From positions 124,001-188,000 of the forward strand of contig CAJPFI010000006.1 of the NCBI GenBank assembly GCA_905339295.1: DNA of 64,000 bases. The letters run 5' to 3'. The translations under genes and the position numbers were made by a program. Positions 18,495 to 27,292 of this stretch are shown here, piece by piece. Origin of the DNA: Burkholderiales bacterium (GTDB lineage Bacteria; Pseudomonadota; Gammaproteobacteria; Burkholderiales; Casimicrobiaceae). The notes below the pieces were generated by a model. It made no database searches. It worked only from the letters and a program-made list of their open reading frames with translations, and was not told the origin of the DNA. The number at the start of each line of letters is the position of its first letter. The first letter of the stretch is position 1.

Positions 18495-18845
18495 CTAGAA
18501 CACCGCCACCTTGTCGGCCCACCGGGTCCACGCGGTCAGTTCGGCCATCGTGCTCCTGTGGCTTCCCTCGATCAGTTCCGACTCGGCGATGCCGCGCGCG
18601 TCCATGCACGTGCCGCACACGCCGATCGGCGCCTTGTTGCGCGCGACGCGGCCGAGCATGACCTGGAGGTTGTAGAAGCCCTCGGGCACCTTCTGGCCGC
18701 CCTTGGCGCACGCGGCGGCGTCACCGATCAGGAACACCTTGACTTCCTCGCCTTCGATCTTCGACAGCGATCCCGCCAGCCGCACGCCGTTGTAGCTGCG
18801 CTCGCTGCCGTAGGGCGCGTCGTTCAGGACGAACAGCGTCTTCAT
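18495..18845 (-). CDS. DsrE/DsrF-like family protein
   Basis: 116 residues. MKTLFVLNDAPYGSERSYNGVRLA and KVFLIGDAAACAKGGQKVP are typical of the DsrE fold; the later GVCGTCMDARG holds a CxxC that could carry sulfane sulfur. Related proteins relay persulfide sulfur in the cytoplasm. A start 21 bases upstream is possible. It is the third gene of a minus-strand unit (desaturase-like, rhodanese, DsrE), so a sulfur-transfer role alongside the rhodanese is likely. Confidence 0.85.
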   Translation of the reverse strand: MKTLFVLNDAPYGSERSYNGVRLAGSLSKIEGEEVKVFLIGDAAACAKGGQKVPEGFYNLQVMLGRVARNKAPIGVCGTCMDARGIAESELIEGSHRSTMAELTAWTRWADKVAVF

Positions 18846-18865
18846 CGTTTCGCTCGCTTTCCGCA

Positions 18866-19303
18866 TCAGGGGGTGTCATCGCGCGCGACGGCGAAGCCTT
18901 CGCGGGTCCACTGCTCCATGCCGCCGCGCACGATGGCGACGTCGACGAAGCGCGCTTCGATCAGCAGTTCGGCCGCCCTCGCCGAGCGCCTGTCGGTGCG
19001 GCACACGATCGCCATGCGACGCCGTTTCGACGCTTCGAGGTCGGGCAGTCTCGCGGACAGGTCGGACTGCGGAATGTTCACGGATGCGGGGACGTGCCCG
19101 AGCGGGCCATGAAATTCGTCGGACCCGCGGACGTCGATCACCAGCGGTTGCTGACCGCGATCGAGCGCGGCGCTCAGCTCGCGTGCATCGATCCAGTGCG
19201 GCCCCGCCCGGCGAACCCGCCGCACCAGCCGCGGGAGGAAGGCGACCACCGCCAGCAGGCCCGACGCCAGCGGCCCGGGCGACGGAATCGGGCGCGAACT
19301 CAT
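18866..19303 (-). CDS. Membrane-anchored rhodanese-like sulfurtransferase
   Basis: 145 residues. A hydrophobic N-terminal segment (about 10-27) is followed by a rhodanese domain: VIDVRGSDEFHGPLGHVPASVNIP, and the active-site Cys in VCRTDRRSA. The start overlaps the stop of the upstream gene by four bases, so translation is coupled. It would accept sulfane sulfur from a donor and pass it on, plausibly to the downstream DsrE protein. Confidence 0.87.
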   Translation of the reverse strand: MSSRPIPSPGPLASGLLAVVAFLPRLVRRVRRAGPHWIDARELSAALDRGQQPLVIDVRGSDEFHGPLGHVPASVNIPQSDLSARLPDLEASKRRRMAIVCRTDRRSARAAELLIEARFVDVAIVRGGMEQWTREGFAVARDDTP

Positions 19304-20145
19304 CGCGCTGCCCCGCGCGACCGCCCGATCGGGTAGGCCCCGGTGTCGGCGCGAAACGGCTGCAGCAGCATCCGGTCGAGCCGCAGCTCACGCGGCGCGC
19401 GGAACTGCTCGATGCCGATCGTCATCGCGTCGTGACCGGCCCGGGGCTGCGCCCGGTAGGTGCCGAAGAGGCGGTCCCACCAAGGTAGGTTGAAGCCGAA
19501 GTTGCGGTTCGTCTCGCGCGGATCGATCGAGTGGTGGACGCGATGCATGTCCGGCGTGACCACGAGCCAGCGCAGGAGCCGGTCGATGCGCGCCGGCATT
19601 CGAACGTTGCCGTGGTTGAACATCGACGTCGCGTTGAGCAGGACCTCGAAGATCAGCGCCGCCAGCGCCGGCGGGCCGAGCGCGAGAATCACGGCAAACT
19701 TGATCAGCATCGACAACACGATCTCGAGGGGATGAAAGCGGGCGCCGGTGGTCACGTCGAAGTCGAGGTCCGCGTGGTGGACGCGGTGCAGGCGCCAGAG
19801 CAGCGGCACCGCATGGAACATCAGGTGCTGCAGGTAGATGGCGACGTCGAGCACCAGCACCGAGAGCACGACGGCCGCGGCGTACGGCAGCGGGAAGATG
19901 TTGAGCACGCCCATGCCGCGTTCGGCGGCGAACCCGGCGACGCCGACCGCCGCCAAGGGGAAGATCGCGCGCACGAGAACGCTGTTGGCGACGACCAGCG
20001 CGAGGTTGTTCGTCCAGCGCACCGGCTTGCGCTCCCGGAGGGCGCGCCGGGGTGCCGCGAGCTCCCACGCGGCCATCGCCGCGAAGATGGCGACGAAGGC
20101 GCCGAGCCGGACCGGCACCTCGTGGCCCAGCAGGAAGGCATCCAC
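19300..20145 (-). CDS. Sterol desaturase/fatty acid hydroxylase family membrane protein
   Basis: 281 residues, GTG start. At least four membrane helices. The di-iron histidine motifs of the family are present: HLMFH, HRVHH, FNHGN and MHRVHH. It would hydroxylate or desaturate a lipid-like substrate; which one cannot be told. It is the first gene of the desaturase-rhodanese-DsrE unit and diverges from the ArsR-rhodanese regulator. This pairing with sulfur-transfer proteins is unusual for a lipid oxygenase. Confidence 0.87.
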   Translation of the reverse strand: MDAFLLGHEVPVRLGAFVAIFAAMAAWELAAPRRALRERKPVRWTNNLALVVANSVLVRAIFPLAAVGVAGFAAERGMGVLNIFPLPYAAAVVLSVLVLDVAIYLQHLMFHAVPLLWRLHRVHHADLDFDVTTGARFHPLEIVLSMLIKFAVILALGPPALAALIFEVLLNATSMFNHGNVRMPARIDRLLRWLVVTPDMHRVHHSIDPRETNRNFGFNLPWWDRLFGTYRAQPRAGHDAMTIGIEQFRAPRELRLDRMLLQPFRADTGAYPIGRSRGAAR

Positions 20146-20170
20146 GATCGGGAGAGGCTCGAAAGGGTCA

Positions 20171-20200
20171 TTGGCCGGGACGCGGACAATGAGCTATACT
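20171..20200 (+). promoter_or_regulatory. Putative sigma-70 promoter of the ArsR-rhodanese gene
   Basis: TTGGCC at 20171-20176 and TATACT at 20195-20200 with 18 bases between, in an AT-rich stretch unusual for this GC-rich window. It is 50 bases before the preferred start at 20250. Confidence 0.5.
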
Positions 20201-20202
20201 GA

Positions 20203-20218
20203 TCAAATGATAAATTGA
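20203..20218. promoter_or_regulatory. Imperfect dyad, possible ArsR-type operator
   Basis: TCAAATGATAAATTGA reads as an imperfect inverted repeat directly downstream of the -10 box and between two divergent genes. ArsR-family repressors commonly bind AT-rich dyads in this position. No experimental or comparative support is available here. Confidence 0.35.
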
Positions 20219-20249
20219 ATACTTGGCGATGATACGCCGATCCCGACCC

Positions 20250-20912
20250 ATGTCAAATCCGAACGTCAAGTCCGAGGTGTTCGAGCAGTTCGCCCGCATC
20301 GGCAAGGCGCTCGGCAGCGCGAAACGCCTGGAGATGCTGGAATTTCTCGCGCAGGCCGAGCGCAGCGTCGAGCCGCTGTCGCGCATGACCGGCCTCTCGG
20401 TCGCCAACGCGTCGCAGCACCTGCAGCAGCTTCGGCACGCAGGGCTGGTGGACGCCCGGAAGGAAGGCCTGCGGGTGTTCTATCGCCTTGCCGGCGACGA
20501 CATCGTGCGGCTGCTCTCGGCGTTGCGCGCGGTCGGGCAGGACCGCCTGGCGGAGGTCGACAGGCTGGTGAGGCTCTATTTCGAGAGCAAGGACAGCCTC
20601 GAGCCGGTGCCTGCCAGCGAGCTGATGCAGCGCGCGAAGAAGGGCCTGGTGACGGTGCTCGACGTGCGCCCGTCGGACGAGTACGCGGCCGGTCACATCC
20701 CCGGTGCGATCAACGTGCCGTTGGCCGAACTGAAGAAGCGCATGCACGAGCTTCCGGGCCGTCAGGAAATCGTCGCGTATTGCCGCGGCCCCTACTGCCT
20801 GCTGGCCTTCGAGGCGGTGGCCGAACTGCGCAGGAAAGGACGCAAGGCGCGCCGGCTGGAGGACGGCTTTCCGGAGTGGAGGAGCGCCGGATTGCCGGTC
20901 GATCGCGCGTGA
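20250..20912 (+). CDS. ArsR-family regulator fused to a rhodanese domain
   Basis: 220 residues from ATG 20250; an ATG 21 bases upstream is possible. Residues 1-95 form a winged helix (AKRLEMLEFLAQAERSVE, LSVANASQHLQQLRHAGLV), and 120-215 a rhodanese domain (VLDVRPSDEYAAGHIPGAINVP) with active-site Cys in YCRGPYC. Such fusions probably sense sulfane sulfur or thiol oxidants through the rhodanese Cys. It diverges from the desaturase-rhodanese-DsrE unit, which it most likely controls. Confidence 0.9.
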   Translation: MSNPNVKSEVFEQFARIGKALGSAKRLEMLEFLAQAERSVEPLSRMTGLSVANASQHLQQLRHAGLVDARKEGLRVFYRLAGDDIVRLLSALRAVGQDRLAEVDRLVRLYFESKDSLEPVPASELMQRAKKGLVTVLDVRPSDEYAAGHIPGAINVPLAELKKRMHELPGRQEIVAYCRGPYCLLAFEAVAELRRKGRKARRLEDGFPEWRSAGLPVDRA

Positions 20913-20927
20913 CCGGGGCGCAGCGGG

Positions 20928-21179
20928 ATCGACTCGCGCTTCGGCGCCGTCGCGTCGCTGGTCGTGCTGCTCGTACGGGTTTGTTGCTCGGCCCGGATCT
21001 TCCTGCTGGGCGCGGAGTTCGCCTGGACGCACGCGCACGGGTTCGGCTCAATCAAGGACCTCGGTGCCTTGAAACGGTTCACCATGCCCTCTGCCGCGAC
21101 CCGAACGGCCGAACCGGGCGAAGGTGCGCCACGCCTACCGATCGAGGTGCCGGCAACATCGGCGCGACGGCCGCCCTGA
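20928..21179 (+). pseudogene. Second, truncated YihY/BrkB C-terminal fragment
   Basis: The frame FGAVASLVVLLVRVCCSARIF, LLGAEFAWTHAHGFG, SIKDLGALKRFTMPSAATRTAEPGEG repeats the last 70 residues of the YihY copy ending at 18439, at DNA level as well. The N-terminal three quarters is missing and no start is present. It is a paralogous stub, so the genes from 18495 to 20912 are bracketed by two related YihY tails. Confidence 0.75.
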
Positions 21180-21776
21180 TGATCCGGGAACGGTGCGAGC
21201 CGGGGTGACCTGGGCGGGCGCGTCGGCTGTCCCGCACAGGCGGAACGCGGCGGCGATCGCCGTGCCGCCCGGGAAGTTCAGGCAGGCGGGTGGCCTTCGG
21301 CAGGCCGCCCCGCCCGGGCGACGGCACGTCGACATGCCGAACGGGCGGTGGCCGACCCGATCCGCCCCTCGGAAGCGATGGCGTTCCGTAGGCGGGCCCC
21401 GAAGTCGTCTCCCGACTGACGCGGCGGCACGCCACCTGCATGCCGGATGGCGAGCGGTGCACTTCGCCGTTGGCGGCCGCACCGGGGAGCACGCTGGTCC
21501 TCAGGCGGCCGGAGCCGTGCGGATCCACCTTGTGTGTTACATCGTTGCGAGGCTGACGCCACGTGCGCGCTCCGGGGCGCCTTGCGTCCCCGCCGCCGCG
21601 GTGCCTGCCGTGCGAATATTCCTAAGCCACTGAGCGATCGGTTTATTGCGTTCAAATTGTAGTACGCGCATAGTCGTCGACTTCGGACAGGCGTCGGTCC
21701 GCCCGGCGAGACTCGCTATCAGGCGGGTCCTGCAGCGTGACGGACGGCCGCCTCGCCGGACTTCGGGGGGCGCACG
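21180..21776. other. Intergenic region with no recognised gene
   Basis: About 600 bases before the secreted-protein gene. All frames look like shadows. An AT-richer patch at about 21614-21675 may hold that gene's promoter, but I cannot pick a -35/-10 pair with confidence. Confidence 0.35.
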
Positions 21777-23216
21777 ATGAATCGCATACGCAAGATCGGT
21801 TTCGGAATCCTGGGGGCATTGTCGCTGGCCGCGATGACCTCGCCCGCTGCCGCGGCGCCCGAGAAGAAGTTCAGCATCTCGATCACGCCCGCCGCCGTGT
21901 CGGTGGGCAATGTCCGGTTCACGATGGCGATCAAGAACGAGACGCCGAACGGCAACTCGAACATCAACTCGATCGCGATTCCGTTGCCGGCGGGCTACAA
22001 CGTCGAGTCCAGCGACTCCGGCACGTCGGCGCCGAGCGCCACGTGGGCGGGCGCGATCGCCGCGCCCGACGGTGCGGACGTGATCACGATCTCGAACATG
22101 TCGCCGCTCAAGCCGTTGCAGGGTTTCACGCTGACGTTCTGGGCGAAGGTCAGCGCGGCGGCGTGCTCGTCGGCGCTGTGGGATTCGGCACAGGCGTGGT
22201 CCGGGTCGAGCTTCTCCGGCAACACGTTCCGCCAGTTGTATCCGCCCGAAGCCGCCGTCAACATCACGACGACGGTGGGCGGCGCGCAGTCGCTGCAGTT
22301 CGACGCGTCGAACCCGACGAGCGCAGCGAAGGGCACGCCGGTCGCGCTGAAGGTCAACCTGTCGAGCAGCTGCGCAGGACCGGCGCCGAACGCCACCGTG
22401 ACGCTCGGCAGCAGCCCGCTGGCGTTCACCGGGGGCTCGTCGCAGGCCTCGAGCGGAGGCGTGGCGACGTTCACGGTGACGTTCAACGCGACCGGAGCGA
22501 CGTCACTGACGGCGACCGCCGCGGGCTTCACGTCCGCGACGCCGGCGTCGCTCACCGTGTTCGACGGGATCCTCGACTGCGCCACGGATACCGATCCTCC
22601 GTTCGACGCGCGGGATCTCCCGGCGCCCGACGGCACGGACGGGTCCTTCGATGCGTCCGCGGGCGGAGCGACCGATTCGGAAGATACCGCGTTCATCGTG
22701 GGCATCCGGGGTCTCGGAGACACGAAAGGCAACACGGACTGCACGCTGCTCAACTATTCGATCGTCAACAACATCCCGGACACGAACACCACGAGCCTCA
22801 CCGATCCGCTCGGGAACATCGTGCCGCCGGGTTTCTACAGCTTCAGCTTCGACAGCGCCGTCCCCAACCCGGTCGTCGCGATCCTGTCGACGTACCGTCC
22901 CGAGTGGGGCGACCCGGTGACCGGATTGCCGACGCGCAAGACGCTGATCTGCGCTGCTTCCGTGTGCACGACGGCACCGACCTATGACGTGGACGGGAAC
23001 GTCGAGTTGCCGTGGAAAGTGGCTTCGTCCTGCCTCAGCACCCTGGTGACGCACGCGTCGATTCCAGCGGGCGAGAGTGGTTGCGTGGCCAGGGAGACCT
23101 GGTGGCCGGTGGCTCTCGCGAGCTGTCCGTCGCCGGCGCCCACCGGGCCCAATGTCCGTTGCCTGCAGCTCACGGCGACGGTGATCGTCGGACACGATCC
23201 GGTGTTCGGCCGCTGA
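21777..23216 (+). CDS. Secreted protein of unknown function with Ig-like repeat region
   Basis: 479 residues. A signal peptide (KIGFGILGALSLAAM, cleavage after SPAAAA) leads into Ser/Thr/Gly-rich beta sequence. Around 180-260 is a bacterial Ig-like pattern (PVALKVNLSSSCAGPAPNATVTL, GGVATFTVTFNATGATSLTATA). Later parts hold several Cys, suggesting disulfides in the periplasm or outside the cell. I do not recognise a family for the whole protein. It is monocistronic and followed directly by a strong terminator. Confidence 0.75.
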   Translation: MNRIRKIGFGILGALSLAAMTSPAAAAPEKKFSISITPAAVSVGNVRFTMAIKNETPNGNSNINSIAIPLPAGYNVESSDSGTSAPSATWAGAIAAPDGADVITISNMSPLKPLQGFTLTFWAKVSAAACSSALWDSAQAWSGSSFSGNTFRQLYPPEAAVNITTTVGGAQSLQFDASNPTSAAKGTPVALKVNLSSSCAGPAPNATVTLGSSPLAFTGGSSQASSGGVATFTVTFNATGATSLTATAAGFTSATPASLTVFDGILDCATDTDPPFDARDLPAPDGTDGSFDASAGGATDSEDTAFIVGIRGLGDTKGNTDCTLLNYSIVNNIPDTNTTSLTDPLGNIVPPGFYSFSFDSAVPNPVVAILSTYRPEWGDPVTGLPTRKTLICAASVCTTAPTYDVDGNVELPWKVASSCLSTLVTHASIPAGESGCVARETWWPVALASCPSPAPTGPNVRCLQLTATVIVGHDPVFGR

Positions 23217-23238
23217 TCCCCACGCGGCAGTCAGGACG

Positions 23239-23270
23239 AAAGGCGGCCTCCGGGCCGCCTTTCCTTTTTC
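23239..23270 (+). terminator. Rho-independent terminator
   Basis: A perfect 10-bp stem AAAGGCGGCC/GGCCGCCTTT around a TCCG loop is followed by CCTTTTT. It is 23 bases after the stop of the secreted protein and lies before the convergent cyclase gene. Confidence 0.9.
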
Positions 23271-23310
23271 CCCGCGCGACGACGCGAATCCAGGACGGGC
23301 GCCCCGATGG

Positions 23311-26300
23311 TTACGGGGTCGCCGGCACCGGCGGCAGCGCGCGCACCTTCAGCGCCGCGAGGATCGACCGGCTCTCCTCCACCATTTCCTCCGGCGGTTC
23401 GACGCCTTCGAGACGGTCGAGCGCGGTCAGCGCGTTCAGCGTGAGCGCGATCTCGAACCGGTCGTTGCGCTCGCGGGCGATCTCGAGGCTGGCCTCGGCG
23501 GCCTCGCGGGCGCCGAACGGGTCGCCCTGCAGCAGCATCGCGTAGCCGCGCACGCGGTGCAGGTGCGGCTTCAGCCGCTCGATCGCGTCCGCCGACTCGG
23601 TTCGGCCGAGGATGTCGTCCGCGAGGGCCAGCGCACCGTCGGCATCGCCCTTCAGCAGGCGGCACTCGGCGACGCGCGCGTCGACGTCATGCACCTCGGA
23701 TTCCGCGCCGACCTCGGTCAGCAGCCGCCGGGCCTCGTCGAACCGCGCGAGCGCCTCGTCGATGCGGTTGGCCCGCAGCGACACGCGGCCCAGCATCCAG
23801 TGGCACGCGCCCTGGAAGTAGCGGTACTCGGAGGATTTCCATACCGGCAGCGTCTTCTGCAGCGTCGACTCGGCTTCCGCGTGCTCCCCGCGGTCGGTCA
23901 GGATCTCGGCGATGTTCATGCTGGACGTCGCGGCATTGACGATGTTGCCCACCTTCAGCGACTCGTCGCGGCCGCGCTCGTAATAGGACATCGCGTCGTC
24001 CCAGCGACCCTCCCAGTAGCAGACGCCGCCGACGTTCGAGAGGATGATCGCCTGCCGCACCCGGTTCCCGGAGCGGCGGAACGCGTCGAGCGACTTGAGC
24101 ATCGTCGCCTCCGCGCCGTCCCTTCCGAGGGCACCCTGCGCCCAGCCCATCACGAAGTAAGCGTTCCCGAGCTGCTCGGGGTCGTCCACGTCGTTCGCCT
24201 CGCGTGCGGCCCGCTCGGCCCACTTGATCGCTTCGGCCGAGCGGCCCTGAGCCTGCAGCACCGTCGCGTACCACGCGCTCGTGCTGGCGGTCAGCCGCGC
24301 GACATCGATCCCCTGCTGCCCGTCGATCGCCTCGCGGGCGCGCTCCGTCCAGCGCAGCGCCTCCGGATAGTTGCCGAGCTTCTCCTCGATCCAGGACTGC
24401 TTGAGCAGCAGTCCGGCTTCCGCGAGCCTGTTGCCGGCGACCCCCCGGCGCGCCTCCGCATATGCGTCCGACGCCTTCCGGTATTCGCCCGCGCGGTACC
24501 AGGCGTCGGCGAGCGCTTCCTGCAGCGAGGCCACGTCCGAAGGCGCGAGATCCGGCACGTTGCGCGCGGCCTCCAGCGCGCGCGCATAGAGTCCCGCGGC
24601 CTCGACATAGGCGTATACGTCCTCGGCGCGCTTCGCGGCGACCGTTGCGTAGCGCCGCGCGGGCTCGTGGTCGCCCGCAACGAAGTAGTGGAGCGACAGG
24701 ATGCCCGCGACGTCGTCGGGATCGTCGGCCTCCGCCTCGACGTGCGCGGCGACCGCCGCGTGCAGTCGGCGGCGCTGTCTGAACGGGAGGCCCTCGTACG
24801 CGGTGTCGCGGAGCAGCGATTGGCGGAAGCGCAGATAGCCGTCGCCGTCGTCGTCGAACAGGTCGGCGAGCCGTGTCCACGTCTCGTCGCGCGGCGGCGG
24901 GCCCTCCTCGGGATCGTCGAACCACGCGAGCATGCGCGGATGGAACGCGAGGCCGAAGACGGCTGCCCGTCGCACCGCCGCGCGATCTTCCGGCGGGAGG
25001 GCGTCGATGCGCGCCATTGCCGCCGCCTCCGCGGAATCCGGCAGGGCGGCGACGCCGCCGGAATCGGACGCCGAGCGCAGGAGGTCGCGCAGGAACTGCG
25101 GATTGCCGCCGGATCGTTGCGCCACGACCTCGACGACGTGCGAGGGCAGCGGATGCTCCTTCGTCGCGATCTGCGCAAGTCGCAGCGCGTCGGCTTGCGC
25201 GAGCGGCTGCAACGCTATGCGCGCGACCCCCGTCGATTCCGGGGCCACGAAACCGGAGGTGACCCGGCGGCGCGCGATGCCGAACAGCCACTTCCGCTCC
25301 GGTAACTGGCCAACCAGGTAACCGAGCAGCTCGACGGACGCCTCGTCCATGTGGTGCGCGTCGTCGATCTCGACGATCGCGGGTCCCGGCATCGCGGCGG
25401 CCAGGAAAGCCCCGACCGATTCGTGCAGCTTCGCGCGGCGGTTCTCCTCGGCCAGCATCTCGACCTCCGGCGACGGCGGGATGTCGAGGTCGAGCGCGGC
25501 GCCGACGAGCGCGAGCCAGGGGACGAGGTCGGGCGCGCGCGCCGCGAACTCGTCGCGCAGCCGTCCCTCGACGACGGCGGTCTCCTCGTCGCGGCCGACC
25601 CCGAGCACTTCGCGCAGCAGCTCGCGCCACACCGCGAAGGGTGTGGACGCCGTGTAGGCCTCGCAGGCCGCGTGGAGCTTCCGGTAGCCCATCGCGGCGT
25701 CGCGCATCGCCTCGAGCAGCCGCGTCTTCCCGATGCCGGAGTCGCCGACGATCTCGACCATCTGTCCCGCGCCCGTGCGCACGCCGGAGAGGGCCTTGCG
25801 CACGATGCCGAGCTCCGCGTTGCGTCCCGTCAGCGGCAGACGCTGGTCGGCGGCGCTCCGCGCGCGCGAGCCCTTCGCGCGCCCGACCGCCCAGGCCTTC
25901 ACGAGGTCCGTCTTGCCCTTGACGGCGAACGGGTCGAGCGCGGCGGCCTCGAACAGCGTGTTCGAGCGGTCGAGCACCTCCGCAGTCGCGAGGATCGTGT
26001 TCGGCGCGGCGTTCGCCATCACGCGCGCGGCGAGGTTCACGACGTCGCCCATCACCGTGTAGGTGCGACGGTAGGATGCCCCGATCTCGCCGGCGAACAC
26101 TGCGCCGCGATGCACGCCGATCCGCACGGGCAACGGGAGGTCGGCGTCGAGGATGCGGCGCACCGCGAGCAGCATGTGTTCCTCGTCATCGCCCGTCACC
26201 CTGGGCGCGCCCGCGGCGAGGATCAGCTTGCCGCCGTTCGCGTCGACGTCCGAGCCGAGCAGCGCGACGTCGTTCGCCTCGGTCGCCGCCTCGACCGCAC

Positions 26301-27183
26301 ACACCAGCCGGTGCAGCGCGTCCGCCGTCGCGCGCGCGCCTTGCTCCTCGATCATCGCGTCGACGCCTTCGAAGCGGAGGAACGCGACGGTGACCGGCCG
26401 GTGCTCGGACGAGCCGCCGCCGCCTGTCACGTGCGCGCGGATCGCCGGCGCGAGGCAGCGCGCGAGCGTTTCCGCCGCAAGCGGCGGCCGCGGTGCGCGC
26501 ACGTACGCCTCCGGCGATCCGGGTAGCTGCGCGAGAAGGATGCCCGGCGCCTTCTCGCTGCCGAGCTGCCCTGGCGCAAGCGACGCCGCGGTCTCCGGAC
26601 TCACGAGGATCTCGCCGGCAGACGCTTCGGTTTCCATCGCGACGAGCCGGGTCCATCCGGGGCCGGTCGGCAGGAGCTCGACGTGGGAGTCTCCGACGGC
26701 GAAGAAATGGAAGCGCCCCGAGTGCACGCCTTGCGACATCTGCAGCGTGACCTCGACGCCGGGCAGCGCGATGCGGCCGACGGCCGCCAGGTCGTCGCGC
26801 ATCCTGAGCGTCGCCTGGCAGGCGCGGACGAGGTGATGCTCGCCTTCGAACCACAGGAGCAGCGCGTCGCCGCCGAACTTGAGGAGGCTGCCGCCGGCAT
26901 CGTAGGCCACGCCCAGGATCGACTGGAAGCTGCGGCCGATGATTTCGGTGATCTGCTCGGCGCCTTCGCGGCCTTTCGACGCCAGCGCCTCGGACAGCTT
27001 CGTGAACCCCGAGACGTCGGCGAACGCGGCGGTGCCTTCGGCGGTCCAGTCGCGCGCCGCCGACGGATCGGCGAGCCGGTGCTGCAGGACGCGCGGCACG
27101 TGGAGCACCAGCCGCGCGGCGCCGGGCTCGGTGGCGTACGTTTGGTCGGATGGCGCGGCGTCGAGCACGCGCTCGGGATTCAT
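23311..27183 (-). CDS. Soluble-adenylyl-cyclase-like protein: two cyclase domains, AAA NTPase, TPR
   Basis: 1290 residues from ATG 27183. Cyclase domain 1 (about 45-220) has AFADVSGFTKL and LLKFGGDALLLWF, so both metal-binding Asp are present. Domain 2 (about 265-450) has lost the first metal site (FLRFEG) but keeps RIGVHRG, YTVMGDVVNLAARVM, which supplies transition-state residues. An NTPase domain follows with Walker A GDSGIGKTR near 500 and a helicase-like EIDDAHHMD box. From about 800 to the end are TPR-type repeats. This is the order of mammalian soluble adenylyl cyclase. One active site formed between domains 1 and 2 is the likely arrangement; ATP versus GTP specificity is not certain. 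Confidence 0.88.
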   Translation of the reverse strand: MNPERVLDAAPSDQTYATEPGAARLVLHVPRVLQHRLADPSAARDWTAEGTAAFADVSGFTKLSEALASKGREGAEQITEIIGRSFQSILGVAYDAGGSLLKFGGDALLLWFEGEHHLVRACQATLRMRDDLAAVGRIALPGVEVTLQMSQGVHSGRFHFFAVGDSHVELLPTGPGWTRLVAMETEASAGEILVSPETAASLAPGQLGSEKAPGILLAQLPGSPEAYVRAPRPPLAAETLARCLAPAIRAHVTGGGGSSEHRPVTVAFLRFEGVDAMIEEQGARATADALHRLVCAVEAATEANDVALLGSDVDANGGKLILAAGAPRVTGDDEEHMLLAVRRILDADLPLPVRIGVHRGAVFAGEIGASYRRTYTVMGDVVNLAARVMANAAPNTILATAEVLDRSNTLFEAAALDPFAVKGKTDLVKAWAVGRAKGSRARSAADQRLPLTGRNAELGIVRKALSGVRTGAGQMVEIVGDSGIGKTRLLEAMRDAAMGYRKLHAACEAYTASTPFAVWRELLREVLGVGRDEETAVVEGRLRDEFAARAPDLVPWLALVGAALDLDIPPSPEVEMLAEENRRAKLHESVGAFLAAAMPGPAIVEIDDAHHMDEASVELLGYLVGQLPERKWLFGIARRRVTSGFVAPESTGVARIALQPLAQADALRLAQIATKEHPLPSHVVEVVAQRSGGNPQFLRDLLRSASDSGGVAALPDSAEAAAMARIDALPPEDRAAVRRAAVFGLAFHPRMLAWFDDPEEGPPPRDETWTRLADLFDDDGDGYLRFRQSLLRDTAYEGLPFRQRRRLHAAVAAHVEAEADDPDDVAGILSLHYFVAGDHEPARRYATVAAKRAEDVYAYVEAAGLYARALEAARNVPDLAPSDVASLQEALADAWYRAGEYRKASDAYAEARRGVAGNRLAEAGLLLKQSWIEEKLGNYPEALRWTERAREAIDGQQGIDVARLTASTSAWYATVLQAQGRSAEAIKWAERAAREANDVDDPEQLGNAYFVMGWAQGALGRDGAEATMLKSLDAFRRSGNRVRQAIILSNVGGVCYWEGRWDDAMSYYERGRDESLKVGNIVNAATSSMNIAEILTDRGEHAEAESTLQKTLPVWKSSEYRYFQGACHWMLGRVSLRANRIDEALARFDEARRLLTEVGAESEVHDVDARVAECRLLKGDADGALALADDILGRTESADAIERLKPHLHRVRGYAMLLQGDPFGAREAAEASLEIARERNDRFEIALTLNALTALDRLEGVEPPEEMVEESRSILAALKVRALPPVPATP

Positions 27184-27292
27184 CAGGGATCGGACCTGGG
27201 ATGGCGGGGAACGATGATAATCCCGTCGGGCGCGGGGCGACGGCGGTCGACGAGCGCCGCTCGCCCGCGCGGCTCGTCCGCCGAGCACGGAT

